This document shows positions 1 to 10,382 of a DNA stretch of 64,000 nucleotides, piece after piece. Both the position numbers and the translations under genes were made by a program. Origin of the DNA: Staphylotrichum longicolle (taxonomy: Eukaryota > Ascomycota > Sordariomycetes > Sordariales > Chaetomiaceae). The notes beneath the pieces are model-generated. The model did no database searches. It saw nothing but the letters and a program-made list of their open reading frames with translations, and was not told the origin of the DNA. Location of the stretch: NCBI GenBank assembly GCA_019096155.1, contig JAHCVI010000005.1, positions 72,468 through 136,467 of the forward strand. Reading direction: 5' to 3'. How positions within the stretch are numbered: position 1 is the stretch's first letter; each line of letters starts with the position of its first letter.

Positions 1-1333
1 GTCCATCTCGACGCCCTCCAGCTCCGAGTTCCGGCCGGCCGCGAGTCCGACGAGGCAGATCGCCATGATGCTCTGGGTCACGCTCTACTGGTACTTCCAC
101 CAGCCGCAGCCGTCCACGACGCTGGCCACCGAAGCCTCCAAGTTGACCCCCGAGGCTGGCAAACCACGCGGAGAATGGCGGGTGCGGATCAAGAGAGACG
201 GCGTGCTACGGGGGCGGAACCTAATACCAAAGCTGGAACGCATGGGGCTGATTGCGAGCTCCAACTCGGCGGTGGGGACGGCGCTGGAGGATACCGACGA
301 CATGTGGGCGAACATGTTCATCTCCCGCCAGATGTTCTGGCAGATCCCAGGCCGCCTGTTCCTTTTCACTCTCCAACCCGTCAGCAAGAACATGAAGTCG
401 TTCCCCGGATCGCCCACTCCAAGTCGGCCGTGCTCTCCAGCACAAGGAGAAATTGCTCAACCCCATCTTGCAATTGCCCAGGCGAGCGATCTCCCCGGGG
501 CAATGCCACCCACTTCCATCACAAGCGTCCCCTCGTTCCCCATTGGGCCCTTCTTCAGCGCCTCACACCTGCCGACCTACTACCCGCCCCCGCCGCTGCA
601 ATACACCATCACCAATCACATCCGCCACCCCCTACGCCCGAAACCGCCGCGCATGGGCGAGGTCTTCTACACCCGCTTTGTTCCTTCGGTGGGACAGTAT
701 CTCTCCTTCCGCGTCGCGTCCATTTCGCCCACGCCGGTGCCATACATGGGCCCCATTGGCTCCAACCCACCGTTGCAGCCCCATGTCATGACCATGTCGG
801 ATTCCGCTTTGCTCGAGATGTGGCATGCCAACCCGCGCGTGTCGGCCTTCTGGGGCGAGTACGCGCAGGGCTTCTTGGCCAGCGCCCTGCAGAGTCGCCA
901 CAGCTTCCCCGTCATCGGACTGTGGGACGGCGTGCCCTTTGGCTATTTTGAGCTGTACTGGGTCAAGGAGGACCTGCTCGGCCGGTATGCCGGGTCGGCC
1001 ATCGACGACTGGGATCGGGGCTGCCACGTGTTGATCGGGGAGGAGTGGGCACGGGGCAGAGTGCAGAGCTGGCTGACCAGTTTGGTGCACTGGCTGTTCT
1101 GTGCCGATTATCGGACCATGAGCGTCTGTTTGGAACCGAGGGTGGACAACTCGAGGTGAGTGGCGATGAGAGTCGCGCTGCAAGTTGCAGAGTGCTAACG
1201 CGTTGCGTGCCTAAGATTCATCCAGCATTTGGAATACGCCGGCTTCACGAAGGAAAAGGAGATTACCTTTCCCCACAAGCAAGCCTGGTTTGGGAGGCTG
1301 AGGAGAGAGAGCTGGGAAGGCCCAGCCTTGTAA
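1..1333 (+). CDS. sidF: Siderophore N5-hydroxyornithine acyltransferase, SidF-like (5' partial)
   Basis: The reading frame is open from base 2, so the start lies left of the window. One intron (1156-1215) joins 2-1155 to 1216-1333. The C-terminal half looks like the GNAT-fold acyltransferase family of hydroxamate siderophore pathways (IucB/MbtK-like). Visible markers are a GYFELYWVKED strand near 953-985, a CLEPRVDNSR strand just before the intron and the terminal FPHKQAWF motif. In that family the enzyme moves an acyl group from CoA to N5-hydroxyornithine. SidF uses anhydromevalonyl-CoA for fusarinine-type siderophores, while the related SidL uses acetyl-CoA. The C-terminal wording fits SidF better, but substrate choice is inference. 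The next gene converges on it. Any siderophore cluster partners would lie to the left, outside the window. Confidence 0.78.
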
Positions 1334-1749
1334 TAACTAATTGCTGTTCAGCTCAAGATGATTGATGACTGGTGCATGTGTAGTTCGAATTGGGTGCTAA
1401 ATGTAAGGTACCGGTAAGTTGGATCTTGGGAGATCAACTCGCGACACGTGCAGGAACCTAATTGACAGAGAGTAAAAGCTGAGGCATCTCTCGAATCAAG
1501 TGTTTGAGATCACTCCAAGAGTTTGCGAGCCTGAGCCACTGCTCCGGCTTATTGTCCAGCCGCCGTGAGACCTTTTGGATTGCGAAAAACATCGCCCCGA
1601 GATCACCCTCGTCTTATTCAGTGATGCTTTGTACCTACTCGACAGCAGACTGGAGCCGCTGTTTGATATCCTGAATTGTCTCCGTCTCCGGCATCCATGC
1701 CTGCGTATTTGCCGGAGCGCATAACAATACACCCATGACCATAGCTGGA
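1334..1749. other. Intergenic, convergent 3' ends
   Basis: This stretch holds the 3' flanks of the acyltransferase (+) and the 2EXR gene (-). I see no gene or repeat in it. Confidence 0.6.
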
Positions 1750-3696
1750 TCAATATTCATAATCATCCTCAACCTCATCCTCATCTTGCAGGATGAGGTC
1801 TTGCTCCTCAGCGTCCTCGCCTTCCCCGGAAACCTCATTGCCTTCCTCGTCATCCTGGAAGTCGGCATAATTGCGCGCATCGTAGTCGTCATCGCCCATT
1901 TCTTCTATATCCGAATCTTCATCGTCAGAGTCGGGAATGGGGTTCCTTTGCCGGTGTAACTGCAGTTTCTCCGCGAGCGAGAGAGGTTTGCTGGCCTCCT
2001 CTTCGGAGTCCACTCGCTCAGCGTCCGAAGTCGAGATACCGGACCAGTCAGTCCCTCCATCCTGGCTCTTGTTGGCGTGGTTGTTGGTCTCATTGTCTTC
2101 CTCGCCTTCCTCGTCATCTTCGTCTTCAAGCATCACCGCTCGGGCTCGGCGATTCGCACGCATCTTTCGCCTCTCGTCTTCCTCATCGTCGCTAGACAGG
2201 ATGATGGGGTTTTGGCGACGATCGGTGCGTGCTCGTTTTCGTGGAAGCGCGTCGTCCGAGTCATCCTCCGAGTCGGGTTCCACGACACGTGCTCTTGAGC
2301 GTTTCAATCTTGCCGTGCGAGGCACTGGCAGATCCGATTCCTCGGCTGACTCGTCTGACCCCCGGAGGGTTGCAGAAGACTGTTCCGGACTGGAGAACTC
2401 TGCAATCTGTTCGCCATCGTCCCCTGTGAGGTCGATGGCCCCGGCCTGATTTCCGGGACGCGAAGAGCCGGATGCAGCAGATGAGCCATCGTCGCTGGTC
2501 TCGCCAGCCCGTTCACTTTCGTCGTCATCCAGTACAACCAAATCATCGTTGGGGTCGGACTGGAGGCTGTGGTCGCTGATGTCAGAATCGTCGATGCCCT
2601 CGCTCTCATACTCATCAGGTTCGCCATCGTCCTCCTCGTCGGACGACCAGCCATCCAGCTCTTGCTCGCCGTCCCATTCCAGCAGTTTGTCGAAACGGTG
2701 ATGAGAATCCCAGAGAAACAAGGCGATAGGCCAGATGGGTGCGCCGCCGAAGCTTGCGCCCTTTAAGTGGATGGCGTCCGCTCGCATGTCGTCGGCCAAA
2801 GCGTCCAACGGAACCTCGGCGTCGGCAAAATGACGGTGATTCTCCACATCGGGCCAACAGAATAAGTGCTGTCCGTCCTCACCGAGGCCTGGCTGCTCCT
2901 CAAACGTGGCCACAGAGTAGCGATTGACTTTGTCCGAGGTGCACCACTGCACCTGCTGTGGCTTGTGCTCGTTCGGATATATCGAGTAGTAGACTGTCTT
3001 CAGGTTCTCAAAGCCTCCAAAGACGTCCGAGGCCCGACTCTCAAGATCGGTCAGCACGGGTGGCTCGAGGGCCAGGTTGCGGATGTGTTCGCTGAAGCCA
3101 GGTATCGTGGGGAGTGCCTCGAGGACGAGCATCATCGTCTCGGTGGAGTCGAGAAAAACGACATCCCTTGCGGCGTTGAACCGGAGGATGCCATGGTTGT
3201 CAAAGGATAGGGTGTCGGGGAAGGCCTTGAGAGCAAGTTGGCGGCTTTCTTGGTGGACGGCCAACATGGCACGAGCGGGTCTGGTCTGCTGTTCCAGCAG
3301 AGGGCCTTCGCCGACTACCATATCGTATCTCCCACTCCTTCTGCGGGTCCAAAGCGCGTGAAACCAGTAGACGCGTGACTTGGCAGTGAGATCGGGGCAG
3401 AACCACTCCCAGATCTGGTGGCGCAGCTCGAAGGGCAGACGCTTGAATTGCGGGAAGTAATGGTCGTCGTCCCATGAGTCGGATTCATCGTGACCAACGC
3501 CGTTTCCATCAACACTAGACCTGTCGTCGTCCGAGTCGGCCGCTTCCAGGTCAAACAAGCCGTTGCGGTGTGCGTCCACGTCCGAGTCGGAACTGGATCC
3601 TTCTCCATTGGCTTCCTCATCAGATTCATCCAGCTCGTCGTGGGCAGTGTGCTCGACGAGATAGCCGAAGCTGTCCGATTCTTCCGAGTCCGACAT
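1750..3696 (-). CDS. 2EXR-domain protein with long acidic, SIM-like and NLS-containing tail
   Basis: Intronless 648-residue frame. Residues 1-78 are an acidic Ser/Asp/Glu leader. A 2EXR domain starts at residue 81 with the hallmark FPQFKRLPFELRHQIWEWF, followed by a LAVHQESRQLAL helix and a FLDSTE strand. From about 345 to the end the chain is almost wholly acidic and predicted disordered. Basic patches at 464-470 (LKRSRAR) and 485-494 (PRKRARTDRR) look like nuclear localisation signals. Five short hydrophobic-then-acidic motifs resemble SUMO-interaction motifs: LVVLDDDE (386-393), AIDLTGDD (420-427), PIILSSDDEEDE (497-508), VMLEDEDDEE (521-530) and LILQDEDE (634-641). 2EXR proteins are very numerous in filamentous fungi and mostly uncharacterised. 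A nuclear, SUMO-related role is inference from these motifs only. Confidence 0.85.
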   Translation of the reverse strand: MSDSEESDSFGYLVEHTAHDELDESDEEANGEGSSSDSDVDAHRNGLFDLEAADSDDDRSSVDGNGVGHDESDSWDDDHYFPQFKRLPFELRHQIWEWFCPDLTAKSRVYWFHALWTRRRSGRYDMVVGEGPLLEQQTRPARAMLAVHQESRQLALKAFPDTLSFDNHGILRFNAARDVVFLDSTETMMLVLEALPTIPGFSEHIRNLALEPPVLTDLESRASDVFGGFENLKTVYYSIYPNEHKPQQVQWCTSDKVNRYSVATFEEQPGLGEDGQHLFCWPDVENHRHFADAEVPLDALADDMRADAIHLKGASFGGAPIWPIALFLWDSHHRFDKLLEWDGEQELDGWSSDEEDDGEPDEYESEGIDDSDISDHSLQSDPNDDLVVLDDDESERAGETSDDGSSAASGSSRPGNQAGAIDLTGDDGEQIAEFSSPEQSSATLRGSDESAEESDLPVPRTARLKRSRARVVEPDSEDDSDDALPRKRARTDRRQNPIILSSDDEEDERRKMRANRRARAVMLEDEDDEEGEEDNETNNHANKSQDGGTDWSGISTSDAERVDSEEEASKPLSLAEKLQLHRQRNPIPDSDDEDSDIEEMGDDDYDARNYADFQDDEEGNEVSGEGEDAEEQDLILQDEDEVEDDYEY

Positions 3697-4774
3697 AGCG
3701 GTCTAGAACGGTTTGGTGTGTGCTTGTTCGATTTTTTCACCCGTCGGTCACGTCACGATTTGGGACGCGATGGTTAAGTCGCGAGTGCCCGTTTGATGCC
3801 AAGACGGCAAGAGTTAAATTGACTGCCTGCCCCACGTGGGCCCAAGGATTTTCAGGCTCTCAGAAAGGCGGGGCCAGCATTTTTCAGGCCAACCAAGCTG
3901 AGCCAGGCTCACGAAACACGACTCTTCTCAGCAAGGAGCTCTTCCAACCTAGGATCTAAGAATCCAAAAAGGTTCAGGGCTATGCGTACAGATAAGGGCA
4001 GGAACATTCCGGAATCTAGGCCCAGCAGACCAAGCATTTGCCCACAGCCCGCCGCAGGGCTGAACTGCCCTCCCGGAACATGATGCATTCCGCCTCATTT
4101 TTTTTTTTCAGTGGTGACTTGGGAGACGCGAAAGGGAAGAACAACCTGGAACTTGTGCAATTCTCCAGTTGACCGCGACTGCTCCTCCAGTCTCGGAAAG
4201 AAGAAACGGGGAGACGACGGCAAGGTCGATGAAACGGGAAGCACAAGCGAGGGAAAGAAGAAGCAAAGGGAGCACATGCCCTTGAAACCCCGTGAATGCA
4301 CCTCAGGGCGGCCTTGGGCCGGCGTTGGAACTGCCGGACTCCGACGCGTGGATATTTGCGCCGGGCTGTGGGTGGTGGGGTAAGCGATATCCGTGAGCGA
4401 CGGACAACCATTTCCCTGTCGTTTGGAGAGCAGAACAGTGCAGCATGCGGGGTACTGTGGTAAGCTGAGAGTTGCTAGTGCATCGGCTTGGCTGGCACAG
4501 GCACACGCAAGCAGGTCCCAGCCAGAGGAATGTGCCGGAGGGACCAAGTGCTGGCTTGCGACGACAATCCAAGACCAGACTGCGGGTAATTCGGCGGAAA
4601 ATGTATCCCCTAGCCTCTGCTCGGTGATATAAGGATCCTTAAGAGGCCAGAGAACATAGCATTGCCTACCTTACTCGAACAACGTGCCACAATTGCGTTT
4701 ACAAATCTGCACCCTCAAGCCACGGGTAAACTTGAACTAGATCAGCTCCTTCCAACAATCTTACTTTGGTAACG
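3697..4774. other. Divergent intergenic region
   Basis: Region between the divergent 2EXR (-) and dehydrogenase (+) genes. It should hold both promoters. Short frames here lack family signatures and are not called. Confidence 0.5.
4628..4633 (+). promoter_or_regulatory. Candidate TATA element of the dehydrogenase gene
   Basis: TATAAG lies 147 bp upstream of the ATG at 4775. Function is inferred from position only. Confidence 0.3.
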
Positions 4775-5976
4775 ATGACTTCTCATTCCGAGTTTGGCGA
4801 GAGAACCCCAGGGTCAGAGGTGGCCAGGGCCTTTGCTGATCAGGTCAGGGGCAAAACCAGTGAGTGGCCGATGTTGAAATCCGGTGCCTCAATCTCCGTT
4901 GCGGCATGCCGTTGCTGACTAGTTTGCCAGTTCTGGTCACTGGTGTCAGCCCCAAGGGGATCGGCTCCGCGACTGTCCTCAACATCGCCTCCCAGAGCCC
5001 CGGTCTGCTCATCCTCGCATCCCGGACGAGGGCTCGCGTTCAGGAGGTTGCCACCCAGATCGTGGAGAAGTACCCGGGCACGCGAGTAGAGATTGTCACC
5101 CTCGATCTGGGTTCGCAGAAATCCATTCGCCAAGCCGCGGCAGACGTCGCCGCACTCACCGATAAGCTCGACATCCTCATCAACAACGCCGGCATTGTTG
5201 TCACATCTCGCCAAGCGACCCCCGAGGGCATTGAGCAGCAGTTTGGCACCAATCATATTGGCCCCTTCCTGTTCACCAACCTTCTGCTGCCCCTCCTACG
5301 CAAGGCGGCCGAGAGCAACTCCCCTGGCTCGACACGCGTTGTGTCTTTGAGCAGCGCGGGCCATCGGCTGTCGCCCATCCGCTTCTCTGACTACAACTTC
5401 GAGGGCAAGGACGTACCTCCTGAAGAGGATCACTTCAAGCCCCTTCCGGGGGCCTTCGGCAAGTGTGCCCCCGATGGGTACAACGGCATTGTCACGTATG
5501 CGCAGTCCAAGACGGCAAACATCCTATTTACCGTCTATCTTCAAAAGTACCTTTCTAAGCAAGGCATTGCTGCTTATTGTCTCCATCCCGGCAGTAAGCC
5601 AAACCCTTAGCGTCCACTCTCATGAGGCCTTGCTGACTTGTGCTCGCTTCAGCCATCGAAACGGATCTCAGCCGGGATCAAGATACCGAATTGACGGCTC
5701 AGTTCTACAAAGTCGCCCCTTACTGGAAGACCCCAGACGAGGGGAGCTCCACCACGTTGGTAGCAGCGCTGGACCCGTCGCTGAATGGTACGTCTGGCAA
5801 TGCCCTGATTTATGTTGTTGCCAGGGCTAACACAATCTCTAGAAGTGAAGGGCCTCTACTTGTCCGACTGCCAGATCACTGAACCTACCCCTCACGCCAG
5901 TGACCCCGTTGCGGCTGATCGCCTGTGGAGGTTGAGTGAGGAATTGGTGGGACAGAAGTTTCCCCTCGAGGCTTGA
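4775..5976 (+). CDS. Short-chain dehydrogenase/reductase (SDR), retinol dehydrogenase/WWOX-like
   Basis: Four exons (4775-4859, 4931-5593, 5653-5787, 5843-5976) give 338 residues. The SDR landmarks are in order: the dinucleotide-binding glycine motif TGVSPKGIG (32-40), INNAG (112-116), a catalytic serine in SLSSAG (about 167-172), and the YAQSK pair with Tyr218 and Lys222. These are followed by HPGTIETDLS (247-256) after the second intron junction. The HPG-x-IETDL tail is typical of fungal NAD(P)-dependent SDRs annotated as retinol dehydrogenase or WW-domain oxidoreductase-like. There is no signal peptide or clear membrane helix, so it is probably soluble. The substrate cannot be told from sequence. 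The first exon is short, and its start is supported because the spliced frame runs straight into the Rossmann strand LVTG. Confidence 0.88.
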
Positions 5977-6878
5977 GAGCCTACAGGGAGCGGAGCTTGC
6001 GAGTCGAAAGAGATTGGGCTCGGAAAACTATGGTAATGAGTAGAGCAGCCTGAGGGTAAAATGCTCATGTCACAAATAAGCTATGTAAATCCATGTTTTC
6101 ATGCCCACCCCTTAGCATAGGCGACTTCTTAACTCCAGGGTTTCTTTGAATAGAGAGAGCGCAGACGCTGCTTCTTGAGTTGGAGTATTGAAAGACGCTA
6201 CATTATTATATGAGATCAGACAAATAATGCAACAGGTGAACCAATTCGCTTTTGCTGAGAAGTAGACTTGAACAAGGTTTGTCTTACTCATCGAGCCACA
6301 GAAGGCGAGCTATCAGTGATCGCCGACATCTGGGTCACAAGACCTACTTTGCACTTGGGCACTCACTGAATTGTCACGCCACGTTGGGGCTGGCAATTGG
6401 TCTACCCGTTTCTGCCCGGCCCCGGACCTCAGCGGGCCTACAGCTGTGCACCCAGACCGGCGTGGGCCCGTGAGGGGCCGCATCCCGCCACCTCATGTTG
6501 GCGTCATAATACGATGTTGGGGCGCCCAGGCCGGCTCGGACCCAGCCTTTGTCTCGAGACACGCCGCGACAGTGATGCGAATGTAACCAGACACTGGTCT
6601 CGCATCTCGATGGCTCGCAATCACATGAGAACTTGGCGGGGTATAGGGGTTGGCTATTAATTGCCCTTCAAATCCATGTCCATCGATTTACGGCGTTGCT
6701 GAGATCCTCACCTCGAGCCCAGCCACCTTCGAGAAATCGGGCAAATTTGCGTTCGTCACAGTCGGGTCTTTGAAGGATCGGGATCTCGGCTCGTAAAACA
6801 CGAACAACAACATCCTTTCCCCACGGGGTAAATACTGGAATTGCCGACACAGACATTGACTTTCTGATCGCCGTCATC
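5977..6878. other. Intergenic
   Basis: 3' flank of the dehydrogenase and upstream region of the next + gene. No convincing gene seen. Confidence 0.5.
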
Positions 6879-7562
6879 ATGGCCGAGACCAACGGGAACC
6901 CGTCTGTCCCGGAACAACTTTACCACACGACCTTAACCGTGGTGGACTACCACCACGATACCTCTGGCTCAACCAGAGATGTCCACGTGCTTGGCACTCA
7001 TACCACTCTGCCAGCGGCCAAGGCATTCGCCCTCATGGCACTCGAGCTTCTGGGTTACGATGCCGACGACTTTGATGAGTACACGACTCGGGTCGACACA
7101 GCGGCAGAAGACTGGACGCACGGCGACGGTGTAATGGTCTACGCCAAAGCGCCAAAGGGCCAAGAGTTCTTGGTCGGCCTCGACACGAAACCGAACACGG
7201 AAGCTCTGCCGGCTGCGCCCAGCGGCGACACCCTGCTTCTGCCGGAAGGCCAGGGCCACCTTCACTACGTCCTGCAGAACAGGACAGACTACAACCAGGA
7301 CAAGAGCGGCGCTTATCAAACCGCCGAGATTCAAGGGTGCTATCTTCGTCGGGAGCATGCCTTGGCCGCTGCCAAAGAGGCTCTGCGAGAAGGCCGCGAG
7401 GAGTACGCGCAGTATGATGAGAGGAATGACGATGAATCCGAGGCCGAGTGGCCATTCGGTGAAGAGGTGGTTGTTCATGCAGTGTCACAAACCGGGGAGA
7501 ATTACACAATAGCGATCAAGACTGTGCCGGGGGCGCATAGGAGACATAGTAAAGTGCAGTGA
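6879..7562 (+). CDS. Small uncharacterised protein with two tandem copies of one domain
   Basis: Intronless 227-residue frame with no family I can name. It has an internal duplication: residues 14-105 and 128-217 align over about 90 positions. Each copy begins with a strand holding a DY-x2-D-x-SG core (DYHHDTSG and DYNQDKSG), then a helix with repeated Ala/Leu positions, then an acidic loop. Each ends with W-x2-G-x2-V-x-V-x-A, a Gly turn and K-x-VP or K-P. A linker of about 22 residues separates the copies. No signal peptide, membrane helix or cysteine pairs are seen, so it is likely cytosolic. The ATG sits in a good context after a clean upstream region. The duplication is read directly from sequence; function is unknown. 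Confidence 0.75.
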   Translation: MAETNGNPSVPEQLYHTTLTVVDYHHDTSGSTRDVHVLGTHTTLPAAKAFALMALELLGYDADDFDEYTTRVDTAAEDWTHGDGVMVYAKAPKGQEFLVGLDTKPNTEALPAAPSGDTLLLPEGQGHLHYVLQNRTDYNQDKSGAYQTAEIQGCYLRREHALAAAKEALREGREEYAQYDERNDDESEAEWPFGEEVVVHAVSQTGENYTIAIKTVPGAHRRHSKVQ

Positions 7563-8328
7563 TACGGGTTTGGATCTGGGAAATCATGATCAGGGATGCA
7601 AGCAGGCGAACGGGTTCAGAGATTGCATGTATCATATCAATCCGAATTTGAAATCACAATTCTGTTCGTATTCTTCCCCTGCCAAGCCCAAACTTCGTCA
7701 CGTCTTTCAATGGTTCTTCTCAGACTACGTACCTGCCTGATTGCTTAAGACACGAGGGGGAGGGGGCGGGGGAGGGTGTCCTCGCTCATCAGATAGGGAC
7801 ACGCGCAAATCAAGCTCCCAGCTACCATCACGTTGTGGCTGCAATGAGCGCTAGGGCAACAATACCTATGCAGGGTGCCTTACTCGTATTGCACTAACAT
7901 GATGCTAGACTGCCCCCAGGGAATGACAACCAACAAGACGAGAACCCAGCACACCCTGCCGCGGCATTCAGACACGGCATGATAGGACCAACCAGCCTGT
8001 GACAAGAAGAAAATGCTGCAAATAGTTTCCCGCCATCGCCCCAATACTCGCTAAGAATGCTTTGAATGCCATGCAAAAAAGTCACCAGCTTCCTTCCCGA
8101 GTTGTTCTTGTCCAAGAGGGTTTATCAACAATCCATGAAGGTTCTGTACCAAAGCCCGTAAGTATCGCCTTCCCACGTTAGGTATCCTCTTGCGCCGAGT
8201 TGAGAGAGGAGCAGAACCTTAACCCAAAGTTTCAAAACGCCAACTCCTGTATGAATTGTCCCTGGGGAAAAATTGAGTAATGCTCCCTTGTAATGCAACG
8301 GACGTGGACTGAAATATTCAAAAACACT
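7563..8328. other. Intergenic between convergent genes
   Basis: Shared 3' flank of the duplicated-domain gene (+) and the sugar transporter (-). It holds the G-rich tract listed separately and otherwise no gene. Confidence 0.5.
7756..7776 (+). repeat. Four-run G tract, potential G-quadruplex
   Basis: Runs of 5, 5, 5 and 3 G are separated by single bases (A, C, A), which fits the shortest-loop quadruplex pattern. It lies between two convergent genes. Confidence 0.6.
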
Positions 8329-10382
8329 TCAGGCCTTGGGGGAAGGCTGCTGGATTGTCTGGACTTGCTGCAGCGGATGGCCCAGCTCTTCGTCCGGAGG
8401 GGCGATCCCCTGCTGCTCCGTGTTGATCATGGCAGCACGATTGTTCTTGGTCTTCCAGGCAGGTGTTCCGATAAACTTGATGGCTAAAGTCACAGTCAGT
8501 GTGAGCGGTTCTCGCCAGGCATCGGAGGGGAAGCAACTTACCGCCAGGCTTGTTGTGGTCAAAGATATCTTCGACCTCCTCAAGGGTCTTGTTGGCGGTC
8601 TCGGGGAAAAAGAAGAAGACGTGGAGCCACATGGCGGCGCAAAAAACGGCAAACACGACGTAGACCTTCCAGGTGATTGACTCGAAAGCGGGCGGTACAA
8701 AATAAGCGAGAGCAAAGTTAAACGCCCAGTTGGCCGAGGTTGCGAGGGCCACAGCCTTGCCACGGTGCCGCAGAGGATAGAGCTCCGGAGGGTAGGTCCA
8801 CGAGACGGGACCCCAGGTAGGCGCAAAGGAAGCAACGAAAAGAAAGGTGGAAGCGATGATGGCCTTGGCCGGCTTGCCCGAGACAGCCATTGACTCAGCG
8901 GCCGACGTGAATTCGCCAGGATACGGAGCGCGGGAGTAGATGGCAAAAAGAATGGCGTTGATGGCGAGCCATAGGCACATCAAAGCGGCTCCGATAAGAA
9001 GAGTTGGGCGGCGGCCCCAGCGGTCCAACCAGAGCAGTGCCGGGACAGTCATGACGACGTTGATGGCGAAGCCAATGCTGCTGGTACCCAGAACACCAGC
9101 GGTACCTGCGCCAAATTTAGTTTCTCTTCCGCTTGATGCCGCACGTTTCGGGCGGCGGCTCCAGAATAAAACTTACCGGGCTTCGAGAGGCCTGCCATGG
9201 CAAAGACGTAGGTAATATAGTACATCTGCATGAGCGATCAGCCAACCGTCGTCTCCGCGAAGCGAAATTCCAGCGTCCGCCCTGGAGCAAACTTACCATG
9301 ACATTCATACCCGTGAGCTGCGACCAGATCTGGGTGAAGACGCCTATCGTGGTGCGATTGATCATTCGGGGAGCGAACAGCTCAAACCAGCTGGCATCAG
9401 CGTGCTTCCTCTCCTCGGCGACCGCCTGACGGATCTCATCAAGCTCGCGGGTGACAAAGGCAGAGTCCGGGTTGCCGTCGCCGTGGAGCTCAACAAGAAC
9501 ATTCTTGGCCTCCTCCTCGCGCCCCTTCCTAAATAGCCAACGCGGGGACTCGGGCTCGTTCCGGAGGCCTGCCCAGAGCAGCATGGCCGGAAGCATCTGC
9601 ACCCCCCAGGGAACACGGAAGGCTCCAGGTCCATCGATAAACGAGCAGCCGTAGCAGATAAAGTACATAATCATGATGCCCCATGTGATGGCCCACTGCT
9701 GAAAGCTCACGAGCCGACCACGACGGGAGGGGGGCGCAACCTCGGTGATGTAAACTGGAACCTGGGCCGAGCAGATGCCGACCGAGAAACCGTTGACGAC
9801 ACGACCCACGGCTAGCATGGGAATGTTGACCGAACCGCAGACGATCGCAGAGCCGATGATCCTGCAAGTTAACACGGCCCATGGTTAGCGCACGCTGCAA
9901 TTATCTCTCAACCTGGAATGCTTGAAAGCGGAAGACTGACCAAAAGATGGAGCCGATCATGACCGACTGCTTGCGACCGAACCGGTCCGATACCCAGCCG
10001 GAGACCAATGCACCCAACCATGAACCCCCAGGCATGGCGGCTACGATGCCGCCTTGGGTTGTGGAGGTCGGGCCCAGGCATAGCCCATTTTCGTCAAAGC
10101 CCCGCTGGTTGAATTTGCACAGGTATGGCTGTGTCGAGATGATGGCCGACATGGACGTGATGTCGAAGCCAAACAGCGCACCGCCTAATTGACCATCGAT
10201 GCTTTGTCAGAATCTTGGACTTCCCATCAGGCGAACGCGTGGCTTAGACCCCCCGAGGAGAGCAGTTTAAGCGGGATCTCGAGCGACTTACCAATCACAG
10301 AGATGCCGGCAATCCGGTACGTCGTAGGAAGTTTCCATCCCTTGGCCGATGATGCCCACCAGTCGATCGCGGGCGTCCACAT
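8329..10382 (-). CDS. MFS sugar transporter (sugar porter family)
   Basis: Six exons on the minus strand (10382-10292, 10184-9941, 9861-9297, 9225-9177, 9105-8542, 8483-8329) give 555 residues, normal for a 12-helix sugar porter. Diagnostic sites are GGALFGFD in helix 1, SDRFGRKQ after helix 2, VGRVVNGFSVG, the PVYITEVAP loop, a GRLVSFQQW helix, PESPRWL at the end of the first half, DRWGRRP, and the PFAM-type PETANKTLEEV motif after the last helix. These place it in the proton-coupled fungal hexose/pentose group in the plasma membrane. The sugar cannot be assigned. The start at 10382 is the first Met giving a short cytoplasmic leader; an in-frame Met at 10451 could extend it by 23 residues. 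Arabinan-degrading genes lie 9 kb away, which hints at but does not prove arabinose use. Confidence 0.85.
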
